Below, in pieces: positions 12,001 to 26,500 of a stretch of DNA of 64,000 nucleotides. The translations under genes were made by a program, and so were the position numbers. This DNA is from Halisarca cf. caerulea. Lineage: Eukaryota; Porifera; Demospongiae; Chondrillida; Halisarcidae. Every line of letters begins with the position of its first letter. Within the stretch, counting starts at the first letter, position 1. The stretch lies in the NCBI GenBank assembly GCA_963170055.1, contig CAUJGJ010000065.1, positions 2,958,696-3,022,695 of the forward strand, written 5' to 3'. Below the pieces are notes generated by a model. The model saw only the letters and a list, made by a program, of their open reading frames with translations. It did not search any database and was not told the DNA's origin.

Positions 12001-15000
12001 GAAGTTTCTTAACTACTGTGGGCGTATTTGTGTAGTGTTGGATGTGTTGGTGCTAATACTAATATTTGGCACTAGCACCACGCACATTCCCAGTGGACAC
12101 ACATGACCTTTCTGAAGTGCTGTGGGCGTATTTGTGTAGTGTTGGATATGCTGGTGCTAATACCAATATTTGGCACTAGCACCACGCACATTCCCAGTGG
12201 ACACACATGACCTTTCTGAAGTGCTGTGGGAGTATTTGTGTAATGTTGGATATGCTGGTGCTAATACCAATATTTGGCACTAGCACCACGCACATTCCCA
12301 GTGGACACACATGAAGTTTCTGAAGTGCTGTGGGCGTATTTGTGTAGTGTTGGATATGCTGGTGCTAATACCAATATTTGGCACTAGCACCACGCACATT
12401 CCCAGTAGACACACAAAAAGTTTCTGAAGTGCTGTGGGCGTATTTGTGTAGTGTTGGATATGCTGGTGCTAATACCAATATTTGGCACTAGAACCACGCA
12501 CATTCTCAGTGGACACACATGAAGTTTCTTAACTACTGTGGGCGTATTTGTGTAGTGTTGGATATGCTGGTGCTAATACCAATATTGGCACTAGCACCAC
12601 GCACATTCCCAGTGGACACACATGAAGTTTCTTAACTGCTGTGGGCGTATTTGTGTACTGTTGGATTTGCTGGTGCTAATACCAATATTTGGCACTAGCA
12701 CCACGCACATTCCCAGTGGACACACATGAAGTTTCTGAAGTGCTGATGGCGTATTTGTGTAATGTTGGATATTTTGGTGCTAATACCAATATTTGGCACT
12801 AGCACCACGCACATTCCCAGTGGACACACATGACCTTTCTGAAGTGCTGTGGGCGTATTTGTGTAATGTTGGATATGCTGGTGCTAATACCAATATTTGG
12901 CACTAGAACCACGCACATTCTCAGTGGACACACATGAAGTTTCTTAACTACTGTGGGCGTATTTGTGTAGTGTTGGATATGCCGGTGCTAATACCAATAT
13001 TTGGCACTAGCACCACGCACATTCCCAGTGGACGCACATGACCTTTCTGAAGTGCTGTGGGCGTATTTGTGTAGTGTTGGATATGCTGGTGCTAATACCA
13101 ATATTTGGCACTAGCACCACGCACATTCCCAGTGGACACACATGACCTTTATGAAGTGCTGTGGGTGTATTTGTGTAGTGTTGAATATGCTGGTGCTAAT
13201 ACCAATATTTGGCACTAGCACCACGCACATTCCCAGTGGACACACATGAAGTTTCTGAAGTGCTGTGGGCGTATTTGTGTAATGTTGGATATTTTGGTGC
13301 TAATACCAATATTTGGCACTAGCACCAAGCACATTCCCAGTGGACACACATGACCTTTCTGAAGTGCTGTGGGAATATTTGTGTAATGTTGGATATGCTG
13401 GTGCTAATACCAATATTTGGCACTAGCACCACGCACATTCTCAGTGGACACACATGAAGTTTCTTAACTACTGTGGGCGTATTTGTGTAGTGTTGGATAT
13501 GCTGGTGCTAATACCAATATTTGGCACTAGCACCACGCACATTCCCAGTGGACACACATGAAGTTTCTTAACTACTGTGGGCGTATTTGTGTAATGTTGG
13601 ATATGCTGGTGCTAATACCAATATTTGGCACTAACACCACGCACATTCTCAGTGGACACACATGAAGTTTCTCAACTACTGTGGGCGTATTTGTGTAGTG
13701 TTGGATATGCTGGTGCTAATACCAATATTTGGCACTAGCACCACGCGCATTCCCAGTGGACACACATGACCTTTCTGAAGTGCAGTGGGCGTATTTGTGT
13801 AGTGTTGGATATGCTGGTGCTAATACCAATATTTGGCACGAGCACCACGCACATTCCCAGTGGACACACATGACCTTTCTGAAGTGCTGTGGGAGAATTT
13901 GTGTAATGTTGGATATGCTGGTGCTAATACCAATATTTGGCACTAGCACCACGCACATTCCCATTGGAAACACATGACGTTTCTTAACTACTGTGGGCGT
14001 ATTTGTGTAGTGTTGGATATGCTGGTGCTAATACCAATATTTGGCACTAGCACCACGCACATTCCCAGTGGACACACATGACCTTTCTGAAGTGCTGTGG
14101 GAGTATTTGTGTAATGTTGGATATGCTGGTGCTAATACCAATATTAGGCACAAGCACCACGCACATTCCCAGTGGACACACATGACCTTTCTGAAGTGCT
14201 GTGGGCGTATTTGTGTAGTGTTGGATATGCTGGTGCTAATACCAATATTTGACACTAGCACCACGTACATTCCCAGTGGGCACACATGACCTTTCTGAAG
14301 TGCTGTGGGCGTATTTGTGAAGTGTTGGATATGCTGGTGCTAATACCAATATTTGGCACTAGCACCACGCACATTCCAAGTGGAAACACACGAAGTTTCT
14401 CAACTACTGTGGGCGTATTTGTGTAATGTTGGATTTGCTGGTGCTAATACCAATATTTGGCACTAGCACCACGCACATTCCCAGTGGACACACATGACCT
14501 TTCTGAAGTGCTGTGGGAGTATTTGTGTAATGTTGGATATGCTGGTGCTAATACCAATATTTGGCACTAGCACCACGCACATTCCCAGTGGACACACATG
14601 ACCTTTCTGAAGTGCTGTGGGCGTATTTGTGTAGTGTTGGATATGCTGGTGCTAATACCAATATTTGGCACTAGCACCACGCACATTCCCAGTGGACACA
14701 CATGACCTTTCTGAAGTGCTGTGGGCGTATTTGTGTAGTGTTGGATATGCTGGTGCTAATACCAATATTTGGCACTAGCACCACGCACATTCCCAGTGGA
14801 CACACATGACCTTTCTGAAGTGCTGTGGGAGAATTTGTGTAATGTTGGATATGCTGGTGCTAATACGAATATTTGGCACTAGCACCACGCACATTCCCAT
14901 TGGAAACACATGAAGTTTCTTAACTACTGTGGGCGTATTTGTGTAGTGTTGGATATGCTGGTGCTAATACCAATATTTGGCACTAGCACCACGCACATTC

Positions 15001-18000
15001 CCAGTGGACACACATGACCTTTCTGAAGTGCTGTGGGAGTATTTGTGTAATGTTGGATATGCTGGTGCTAATACCAATATTAGGCACAAGCACCACGCAC
15101 ATTCCCAGTGGACACACATGACCTTTCTGAAGTGCTGTGGGCGTATTTGTGTAGTGTTGGATATGCTGGTGCTAATACCAATATTTGGTTCTAGCACCAC
15201 GCACATTTCCAGTGGACACACATGAAGTTTCTGAAGTGCTGTGGGCGTATTTGTGTAGTGTTAGATATGCTGGTGCTAATACCAATATTTGGCACTAGCA
15301 CCACGCACTTTCCCAGTGGACACACATGACCTTTCTGAAGTGCTGTGGGCGTATTTGTGTAGTGTTGGAAATGCTGGTGCAAATACCAATATTTGGCACT
15401 AGCACCACGCACATTCCCAGTGGACAAACATGAAGTTTCTAAACTACTATGGGCGTATTTGTGTAATGTTGGATATGCTGGTGCTAATACCAATATTTGG
15501 CACTAGCACCACGCACATTCCCAGTGGACACACATGACCTTTCTGAAGTGCTGTGGGCGTATTTGTGTAGTGTTGGATATGCTGGTGCTAATACCAATAT
15601 TTGGCACTAGCACCACGCACATTCCCAGTGGACACACATGAAGTTTCTGAAGTGCTGTGGGCGTATTTGTGTAGTGTTGGATATTTTGGTGCTAATACCA
15701 ATATTTGGCACTAGCACCACGCACATTCCCAGTGGACACACATGACCTTTCTGAAGTGCTGTGGGCGTATTTGTGTAATGTTGGATATGCTGGTGCTAAT
15801 ACCAATATTTGGCACTAGCACCACGCACATTCTAAGTGGACACACATGAAGTTTCTTAACTACTGTGGGCGTATTTGTGTAGTGTTGGATATGCTGGTGC
15901 TAATACCAATATTTGGCACTAGCACCACGCACATTCCCAGTGGACACACATGAAGTTTCTTAACTACTGTGGGCGTATTTGTGTAATGTTGGATATGCTG
16001 GTGCTAATACCAATATTTGGCACTAACACCACGCACATTCTCAGTGGACACACATGAAGTTTCTCAACTACTGTGGGCGTATTTGTGTAGTGTTGGATAT
16101 GCTGGTGCTAATACCAATATTTGGCACTAGCACCACGCGCATTCCCAGTGGACACACATGACCTTTCTGAAGTGCTGTGGGCGTATTTGTGTAGTGTTGG
16201 ATATGCTGGTGCTAATACCAATATTTGGCACTAGCACCACGCACATTCCCAGTGGACACACATGACCTTTCTGAAGTGCTGTGGGAGAATTTGTGTAATG
16301 TTGGATATGCTGGTGCTAATACCAATATTTGGCACTAGCACCACGCACATTCCCATTGGAAACACATGAAGTTTCTTAACTACTGTGGGCGTATTTGTGT
16401 AGTGTTGGATATGCTGGTGCTAATACCAATATTTGGCACTAGCACCACGCACATTCCCAGTGGACACACATGACCTTTCTGAAGTGCTGTGGGAGTATTT
16501 GTGTAATGTTGGATATGCTGGTGCTAATACCAATATTAGGCACAAGCACCACGCACATTCCCAGTGGACACACATGACCTTTCTGAAGTGCTGTGGGCGT
16601 ATTTGTGTAGTGTTGGATATGCTGGTGCTAATACCAATATTTGACACTAGCACCACGTACATTCCCAGTGGGCACACATGACCTTTCTGAAGTGCTGTGG
16701 GCGTATTTGTGAAGTGTTGGATATGCTGGTGCTAATACCAATATTTGGCACTAGCACCACGCACATTCCAAGTGGAAACACACGAAGTTTCTCAACTACT
16801 GTGGGCGTATTTGTGTAATGTTGGATTTGCTGGTGCTAATACCAATATTTGGCACTAGCACCACGCACATTCCCAGTGGACACACATGACCTTTCTGAAG
16901 TGCTGTGGGAGTATTTGTGTAATGTTGGATATGCTGGTGCTAATACCAATATTTGGCACTAGCACCACGCACATTCCCAGTGGACACACATGACCTTTCT
17001 GAAGTGCTGTGGGCGTATTTGTGTAGTGTTGGATATGCTGGTGCTAATACCAATATTTGGCACTAGCACCACGCACATTCCCAGTGGACACACATGACCT
17101 TTCTGAAGTGCTGTGGGAGAATTTGTGTAATGTTGGATATGCTGGTGCTAATACCAATATTTGGCACTAGCACCACGCACATTCTCAGTGGACACACATG
17201 AAGTTTCTTAACTACTGTGGGCGTATTTGTGTAGTGTTGGATATGCTGGTGCTAATACCAATATTTGGCACTAGCACCACGCACATTCCCAGTGGACACA
17301 CATGAAGTTTCTTAACTACTGTGGGCGTATTTGTGTAATGTTGGATATGCTGGTGCTAATACCAATATTTGGCACTAACACCACGCACATTCTCAGTGGA
17401 CACACATGAAGTTTCTCAACTACTGTGGGCGTATTTGTGTAGTGTTGGATATGCTGGTGCTAATACCAATATTTGGCACTAGCACCACGCGCATTCCCAG
17501 TGGACACACATGACCTTTCTGAAGTGCTGTGGGCGTATTTGTGTAGTGTTGGATATGCTGGTGCTAATACCAATATTTGGCACTAGCACCACGCACATTC
17601 CCAGTGGACACACATGACCTTTCTGAAGTGCTGTGGGAGAATTTGTGTAATGTTGGATATGCTGGTGCTAATACCAATATTTGGCACTAGCACCACGCAC
17701 ATTCCCATTGGAAACACATGAAGTTTCTTAACTACTGTGGGCGTATTTGTGTAGTGTTGGATATGCTGGTGCTAATACCAATATTTGGCACTAGCACCAC
17801 GCACATTCCCAGTGGACACACATGACCTTTCTGAAGTGCTGTGGGAGTATTTGTGTAATGTTGGATATGCTGGTGCTAATACCAATATTAGGCACAAGCA
17901 CCACGCACATTCCCAGTGGACACACATGACCTTTCTGAAGTGCTGTGGGCGTATTTGTGTAGTGTTGGATATGCTGGTGCTAATACCAATATTTGACACT

Positions 18001-20774
18001 AGCACCACGTACATTCCCAGTGGGCACACATGACCTTTCTGAAGTGCTGTGGGCGTATTTGTGAAGTGTTGGATATGCTGGTGCTAATACCAATATTTGG
18101 CACTAGCACCACGCACATTCCAAGTGGAAACACACGAAGTTTCTCAACTACTGTGGGCGTATTTGTGTAATGTTGGATTTGCTGGTGCTAATACCAATAT
18201 TTGGCACTAGCACCACGCACATTCCCAGTGGACACACATGACCTTTCTGAAGTGCTGTGGGAGTATTTGTGTAATGTTGGATATGCTGGTGCTAATACCA
18301 ATATTTGGCACTAGCACCACGCACATTCCCAGTGGACACACATGACCTTTCTGAAGTGCTGTGGGCGTATTTGTGTAGTGTTGGATATGCTGGTGCTAAT
18401 ACCAATATTTGGCACTAGCACCACGCACATTCCCAGTGGACACACATGACCTTTCTGAAGTGCTGTGGGAGAATTTGTGTAATGTTGGATATGCTGGTGC
18501 TAATACCAATATTTGGCACTAGCACCACGCACATTCCCATTGGAAACACATGAAGTTTCTTAACTACTGTGGGCGTACTTGTGTAGTGTTGGATATGCTG
18601 GTGCTAATACCAATATTTGGCACTAGCACCACGCACATTCCCAGTGGACACACATGACCTTTCTGAAGTGCTGTGGGAGTATTTGTGTAATGTTGGATAT
18701 GCTGGTGCTAATACCAATATTAGGCACAAGCACCACGCACATTCCCAGTGGACACACATGACCTTTCTGAAGTGCTGTGGGCGTATTTGTGTAGTGTTGG
18801 ATATGCTGGTGCTAATACCAATATTTGGTTCTAGCACCACGCACATTTCCAGTGGACACACATGAAGTTTCTGAAGTGCTGTGGGCGTATTTGTGTAGTG
18901 TTAGATATGCTGGTGCTAATACCAATATTTGGCACTAGCACCACGCACTTTCCCAGTGGACACACATGACCTTTCTGAAGTGCTGTGGGCGTATTTGTGT
19001 AGTGTTGGAAATGCTGGTGCAAATACCAATATTTGGCACTAGCACCACGCACATTCCCAGTGGACAAACATGAAGTTTCTAAACTACTATGGGCGTATTT
19101 GTGTAATGTTGGATATGCTGGTGCTAATACCAATATTTGGCACTAGCACCACGCACATTCCCAGTGGACACACATGACCTTTCTGAAGTGCTGTGGGCGT
19201 ATTTGTGTAGTGTTGGATATGCTGGTGCTAATACCAATATTTGGCACTAGCACCACGCACATTCCCAGTGGACACACATGAAGTTTCTGAAGTGCTGTGG
19301 GCGTATTTGTGTAGTGTTGGATATTTTGGTGCTAATACCAATATTTGGCACTAGCACCACGCACATTCCCAGTGGACACACATGACCTTTCTGAAGTGCT
19401 GTGGGCGTATTTGTGTAATGTTGGATATGCTAGTGCTAATACCAATATTTGGCACTAGCACCACGCACATTCCCAGTGGACACACATGAAGTTTCTTAAC
19501 TACTGTGGGCGTATTTGTGTAATGTATGATATGCTGGTGCTAATACCAATATTTGGCACTAGCACCACGCACATTCCCAGTGGACACACATGACCTTTCT
19601 GAAGTGCTGTGGGCGTATTTGTGTAGTGTTGGATATGCTGGTGCTAATACCAATATTTGGCACTAGCACCACGCACATTCCAAGTGGAAACACATGAAGT
19701 TTCTTAACTACTGTGGGCGTATTTGTGTAGTGTTGGATATGCTGGTGCTAATACCAATATTTGGCACTAGCACCACGCACATTCCCATTGGAAACACATG
19801 AAGTTTCTTAACTACTGTGGGCGTATTTGTGTAGTGATGGATATGCTGGTGCTAATACCAATATTTGGCACTAGCACCACGCACATTCCCAGTGGACACA
19901 CATGACCTTTCTGAAGTGCTGTGGGAGTATTTGTGTAATGTTGGATATGCTGGTGCTAATACCAATATTAGGCACAAGCACCACGCACATTCCCAGTGGA
20001 CACACATGAAGTTTCTGAAGTGCTGTGGGCGTATTTGTGTAGTGTTGGATATGCTGGTGCTAATACCAATTTTTGGCACTAGCACCACGCACATTTCCAG
20101 TGGACACACATGAAGTTTCTGAAGTGCTGTGGGCGTATTTGTGTAGTGTTAGATATGCTAGTGCTAATACCAATATTTGGCACTAGCACCACGCACTTTC
20201 CCAGTGGACACACATGAAGTTTCTGAAGTACTGTGGGCGTATTTGTGTAGTGTTGGATATGCTGGTGCTAATACCAATATTTGGCACTAGCACCACGCAC
20301 TTTCCCAGTGGACACACAAGAAGTTTCTGAAGTGCTGTGGGCGTATTTGTGTAATGTTGGAAATGCTGGTGCAAATACCAATATTTGGCACTAGCACCAC
20401 GCACATTAACAGTGGACAAACATGAAGTTTCTAAACTACTATGGGCGTATTTGTGTAATGTTGGATATGCTGGTGCTAATACCAATATTTGGCACTAGCA
20501 CCACGCACATTCCCAGTGGACACACATGACCTTTCTGAAGTGCTGTGGGCGTATTTGTGTAATGTTGGATATTTTGGTGCTAATACCAATATTTGGCACT
20601 AGCACCACGCACATTCCCAGTGGACACACATGACCTTTCTGAAGTGCTGTGGGCGTATTTGTGTAATGTTGGATATGCTGGTGCTAATACCAATATTTGG
20701 CACTAGCACCACGCACATTCCCAGTGGACACACATGAAGTTTCTTAACTACTGTGGGCGTATTTGTGTAATGTA
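12001..20774 (+). repeat. Satellite block with 13-, 23- and 35-monomer spacings
   Basis: This block is marked by GGGAGAATTTG and by TTCTCAACTAC variants that are frequent here. TTCTCAAC falls at 13,669, 16,061 and 17,413, spacings of 2,392 bp (23 monomers) and 1,352 bp (13). A segment beginning near 14,964 reappears at 18,604 (3,640 bp, 35 monomers). The ATGATATG marker at 19,526 and 20,774 is 1,248 bp (12 monomers) apart. A one-base deletion (AATATTGGCAC) sits near 12,588. Nothing else interrupts the array. Confidence 0.85.
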
Positions 20775-23560
20775 TGATATGCTGGTGCTAATACCAATAT
20801 TTGGCACTAGCACCACGCACATTCCCAGTGGACACACATGACCTTTCTGAAGTGCTGTGGGCGTATTTGTGTAGTGTTGGATATGCTGGTGCTAATACCA
20901 ATATTTGGCACTAGCACCACGCACATTCCCAGTGGAAACACATGAAGTTTCTTAACTACTGTGGGCGTATTTGTGTAGTGTTGGATGTGCTAGTGCTAAT
21001 ACCAATATTTGGCCTTAGTACCACGCACATTCCCAGTGGACACACATGAAGTTTCTGAAGTGCCGTGGGCGTATTTGTGTAATGTTGGATATGCTGGTGC
21101 TAATACCAATATTTGGCACTAGCACCACGCACATTCCCAGTGGACACACATGACCTTTCTGAAGTGCTGTGGGCGTATTTGTGTAGTGTTGGATATGCTG
21201 GTGCTAATACCAATATTTGGCACTAGCACCGCGCACATTCCCAGTGGACACACATGACCTTTCTGAAGTGCTGTGGGCGTATTTGTGTAGTGTTGGATAA
21301 GCTGGTGCTAATACCAATATTTGGCACTAGCACCACGCACATTCCCAGTGGACACACATGAAGTTTCTGAAGTGCTGTGGGCGTATTTGTGTAGTGTTGG
21401 ATATGCTGGTGCTAATACCAATATTTGGTTCTAGCACCACGCACATTCCCAGTGGACACACATGACCTTTCTGAAGTGCTGTGGGCGTATTTGTGTAGTG
21501 TTGGATAAGCTGGTGCTAATACCAATATTTGGCACTAGCACCACGCACATTCCCAGTGGACACACATGAAGTTTCTGAAGTGCTGTGGGCGTATTTGTGT
21601 AGTGTTGGATATGCTGGTGCTAATACCAATATTTGGCACTAGCACCACGCACTTTCCCAGTGGACACACATGAAGTTTCTGAAGTGCTGTGGGCGTATTT
21701 GTGTAATGTTGGATATGCTGGTGCTAACACCAATATTTGGCACTAGCACCACGCACATTCCCAGTGGACACACATGAAGTTTCTGAAGTGCCGTGGGCGT
21801 ATTTGTGTAATGTTGGATATGCTGGTGCTAATACCAATATTTGGCACTAGCACCACGCACATTCCCAGTGGACACACATGACCTTTCTGAAGTGCTGTGG
21901 GCGTATTTGTGTAGTGTTGGATATGCTGGTGCTAATACCAATATTTGGCACTAGCACCACGCACATTCCCAGTGGAAACACATGAAGTTTCTTAACTACT
22001 GTGGGCGTATTTGTGTAGTGTTGGATGTGCTAGTGCTAATACCAATATTTGGCCTTAGTACCACGCACATTCCCAGTGGACACACATGAAGTTTCTGAAG
22101 TGCCGTGGGCGTATTTGTGTAATGTTGGATATGCTGGTGCTAATACCAATATTTGGCACTAGCACCACGCACATTCCCAGTGGACACACATGACCTTTCT
22201 GAAGTGCTGTGGGCGTATTTGTGTAGTGTTGGATATGCTGGTGCTAATACCAATATTTGGCACTAGCACCGCGCACATTCCCAGTGGACACACATGACCT
22301 TTCTGAAGTGCTGTGGGCGTATTTGTGTAGTGTTGGATAAGCTGGTGCTAATACCAATATTTGGCACTAGCACCACGCACATTCCCAGTGGACACACATG
22401 AAGTTTCTGAAGTGCTGTGGGCGTATTTGTGTAGTGTTGGATATGCTGGTGCTAATACCAATATTTGGTTCTAGCACCACGCACATTCCCAGTGGACACA
22501 CATGACCTTTCTGAAGTGCTGTGGGCGTATTTGTGTAGTGTTGGATAAGCTGGTGCTAATACCAATATTTGGCACTAGCACCACGCACATTCCCAGTGGA
22601 CACACATGAAGTTTCTGAAGTGCTGTGGGCGTATTTGTGTAGTGTTGGATATGCTGGTGCTAATACCAATATTTGGCACTAGCACCACGCACTTTCCCAG
22701 TGGACACACATGAAGTTTCTGAAGTGCTGTGGGCGTATTTGTGTAATGTTGGATATGCTGGTGCTAACACCAATATTTGGCACTAGCACCACGCACATTC
22801 CCAGTGGAAACACATGAAGTTTCTTAACTACTGTGGGCGTATTTGTGTAGTGTTGGATGTGCTAGTGCTAATACCAATATTTGGCCTTAGTACCACGCAC
22901 ATTCCCAGTGGACACACATGAAGTTTCTGAAGTGCCGTGGGCGTATTTGTGTAATGTTGGATATGCTGGTGCTAATACCAATATTTGGCACTAGCACCAC
23001 GCACATTCCCAGTGGACACACATGACCTTTCTGAAGTGCTGTGGGCGTATTTGTGTAGTGTTGGATATGCTGGTGCTAATACCAATATTTGGCACTAGCA
23101 CCACGCACATTCCCAGTGGACACACATGACCTTTCTGAAGTGCTGTGGGCGTATTTGTGTAGTGTTGGATAAGCTGGTGCTAATACCAATATTTGGCACT
23201 AGCACCACGCACATTCCCAGTGGACACACATGAAGTTTCTGAAGTGCTGTGGGCGTATTTGTGTAGTGTTGGATATGCTGGTGCTAATACCAATATTTGG
23301 TTCTAGCACCACGCACATTCCCAGTGGACACACATGACCTTTCTGAAGTGCTGTGGGCGTATTTGTGTAGTGTTGGATAAGCTGGTGCTAATACCAATAT
23401 TTGGCACTAGCACCACGCACATTCCCAGTGGACACACATGAAGTTTCTGAAGTGCTGTGGGCGTATTTGTGTAGTGTTGGATATGCTGGTGCTAATACCA
23501 ATATTTGGCACTAGCACCACGCACATTCCCAGTGGACACACATGAAGTTTCTTAACTACT
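20775..23560 (+). repeat. 10-monomer HOR (1,040 bp), two copies plus shortened third
   Basis: The TGCCGTGGG variant falls at 21,061 and 22,101, and the CACCGCGCACATT variant is likewise repeated at a 1,040-bp offset. An additional TGCCGTGGG at 21,789 sits in a monomer at the copy junction. A third copy follows with TGCCGTGGG at 22,933 (832 bp later), so two monomers are missing, and CACCGCGC reads CACCACGC again there. Copies 1 and 2 look essentially identical over their length. Confidence 0.88.
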
Positions 23561-26500
23561 GTGGGCGTATTTGTTTAGTGTTGGATATGCTGGTGCTAAT
23601 ACCAATATTTGGCACTAGCACCACGCACATTCCCAGTAGAAACACATGAAGTTTCTTAACTACTGTGGGCGTATTTGTGTAGTGTTGGATGTGTTGGTGC
23701 TAATAATAATATTTGGCACTAGCACCACGCACATTCCCAGTGGACACACATGACCTTTCTGAAGTGCTGTGGGCGTATTTGTGTAGTGTTGGATATGCTG
23801 GTGCTAATACCAATATTTGGCACTAGCACCACGCACATTCCCAGTGGACACACATGACCTTTCTGAAGTGCTGTGGGAGTATTTGTGTAATGTTGGATAT
23901 GCTGGTGCTAATACCAATATTTGGCACTAGCACCACGCACATTCCCAGTGGACACACATGAAGTTTCTGAAGTGCTGTGGGCGTATTTGTGTAGTGTTGG
24001 ATATGCTGGTGCTAATACCAATATTTGGCACTAGCACCACGCACATTCCCAGTAGACACACATGAAGTTTCTGAAGTGCTGTGGGCGTATTTGTGTAATG
24101 TTGGATATGCTGGTGCTAATACCAATATTTGGCACTAGCACCACGCACTTTCCCAGTGGACACACATGAAGTTTCTTAACTACTGTGGGCGTATTTGTGT
24201 AATGTTGGATAGGCTGGTGCTAATACCAATATTTGGCACTAGCACCACGCACTTTCCCAGTGGACACACATGACCTTTCTGAAGTGCTGTAGGCGTATTT
24301 GATTAGTGTTGGATATGCTGGTGCTAATACCAATATTTGGCACTAGCACCACGCACATTCCCAGTGGAAACACATGAAGTTTCTTAACTACTGTGGGCGT
24401 ATTTGTGTAGTGTTGGATGTGCTAGTTCTAATACCAATATTTGGCCTTAGTACCACGCACATTCCCAGTGGACACACATGAAGTTTCTGAAGTGCTGTGG
24501 GCGTATTTGTGTAATGTTGGATATGCTGGTTCTAATACCAATATTTGGCACTAGCACCACGCACATTCCCAGTGGACACACATGACCTTTCTGAAGTGCT
24601 GTGGGCGTATTTGTGTAGTGTTGGATATGCTGGTGCTAATACCAATATTGGGCACTAGCACCACGCACATTCCCAGTGGACACACATGACCTTTCTGAAG
24701 AGCTGTGGGCGTATTTGTGTAGTGTTGGATATGCTGGTGCTAATACCAATATTTGGCACTAGCACCACGCACATTCCCAGTCGACACACATGACCTTTCT
24801 GAAGTGCTGTGGGCGTATTTGTGTAGTGTTGGATAAGCTGGTGCTAATACCAATATTTGGCACTAGCACCACGCACATTCCCAGTGGACACACATGAAGT
24901 TTCTGAAGTGCTGTGGGCGTATTTGTGTAGTGTTGGATATGCTGGTGCTAATACCAATATTTGGTTCTAGCACCACGCACATTCCCAGTGGACACACATG
25001 ACCTTTCTGAAGTGCTGTGGGCGTATTTGTGTAGTGTTGGATATGCTGGTGCTAATACCAATATTTGGCACTAGCACCACGCACATTCCCAGTGGACACA
25101 CATGAAGTTTCTGAAGTGCTGTGGGCGTATTTGTGTAATGTTGGATATGCTGGTGCTAATACCAACATTTGGCACTAGCACCACGCACATTCCCAGTGGA
25201 CACACATGAAGTTTCTGAAGTGCTGTGGGCGTATTTGTGTAATGTTGGATATGCTGGTGCTAACACCAATATTTGGCACTAGCACCACGTACTTTCCCAG
25301 TGGACACACATGAAGTTTCTGAAGTGCTGTGGGCGTATTTGTGTAATGTTGGATATGCTGGTGCTAATACCAACATTTGGCACTAGCACCACGCACATTC
25401 CCAGTGGACACACATGAAGTTTCTGAAGTGCTGTGGGCGTATTTGTGTAGTGTTGGATATGCTGGTGCTAATACAAATATTTGGCACTAGCACCACGCAC
25501 ATTCCCAGTCGACACACACGAAGTTTCTTAACTACTGTGGGCGTATTTGTTTAGTGTTGGATATGCTGGTGCTAATACCAATATTTGGCACTAGCACCAC
25601 GCACATTCCCAGTAGACACACATGACCTTTCTGAAGTGCTGTGGGCGTATATGTGTAGTGTTGGATATGCTGGTGCTAATACCAATATTTGGCACTAGCA
25701 CCACGCACATTCCCAGTGGACACACATGAAGTTTCTTAACTACTGTGGGCGTATTTGTTTAGTGTTGGATATGCTGGTGCTAATACCAATATTTGGCACT
25801 AGCACCACGCACATTCCCAGTAGAAACACATGAAGTTTCTTAACTACTGTGGGCGTATTTGTGTAGTGTTGGATGTGTTGGTGCTAATAATAATATTTGG
25901 CACTAGCACCACGCACATTCCCAGTGGACACACATGACCTTTCTGAAGTGCTGTGGGCGTATTTGTGTAGTGTTGGATATGCTGGTGCTAATACCAATAT
26001 TTGGCACTAGCACCACGCACATTCCCAGTGGACACACATGACCTTTCTGAAGTGCTGTGGGAGTATTTGTGTAATGTTGGATATGCTGGTGCTAATACCA
26101 ATATTTGGCACTAGCACCACGCACATTCCCAGTGGACACACATGAAGTTTCTGAAGTGCTGTGGGCGTATTTGTGTAGTGTTGGATATGCTGGTGCTAAT
26201 ACCAATATTTGGCACTAGCACCACGCACATTCCCAGTAGACACACATGAAGTTTCTGAAGTGCTGTGGGCGTATTTGTGTAATGTTGGATATGCTGGTGC
26301 TAATACCAATATTTGGCACTAGCACCACGCACTTTCCCAGTGGACACACATGAAGTTTCTTGACTACTGTGGGCGTATTTGTGTAATGTTGGATAGGCTG
26401 GTGCTAATACCAATATTTGGCACTAGCACCACGCACTTTCCCAGTGGACACACATGACCTTTCTGAAGTGCTGTAGGCGTATTTGTGTAGTGTTGGATAT

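Noticed and set aside
13716..20485. Many 82-100 codon open frames on both strands, with repeated protein-like sequence
   Set aside because: A 104-bp unit cycles through all three frames every 312 bp, so similar open stretches recur mechanically. Opposite-strand frames overlap each other, which is not expected of genes.
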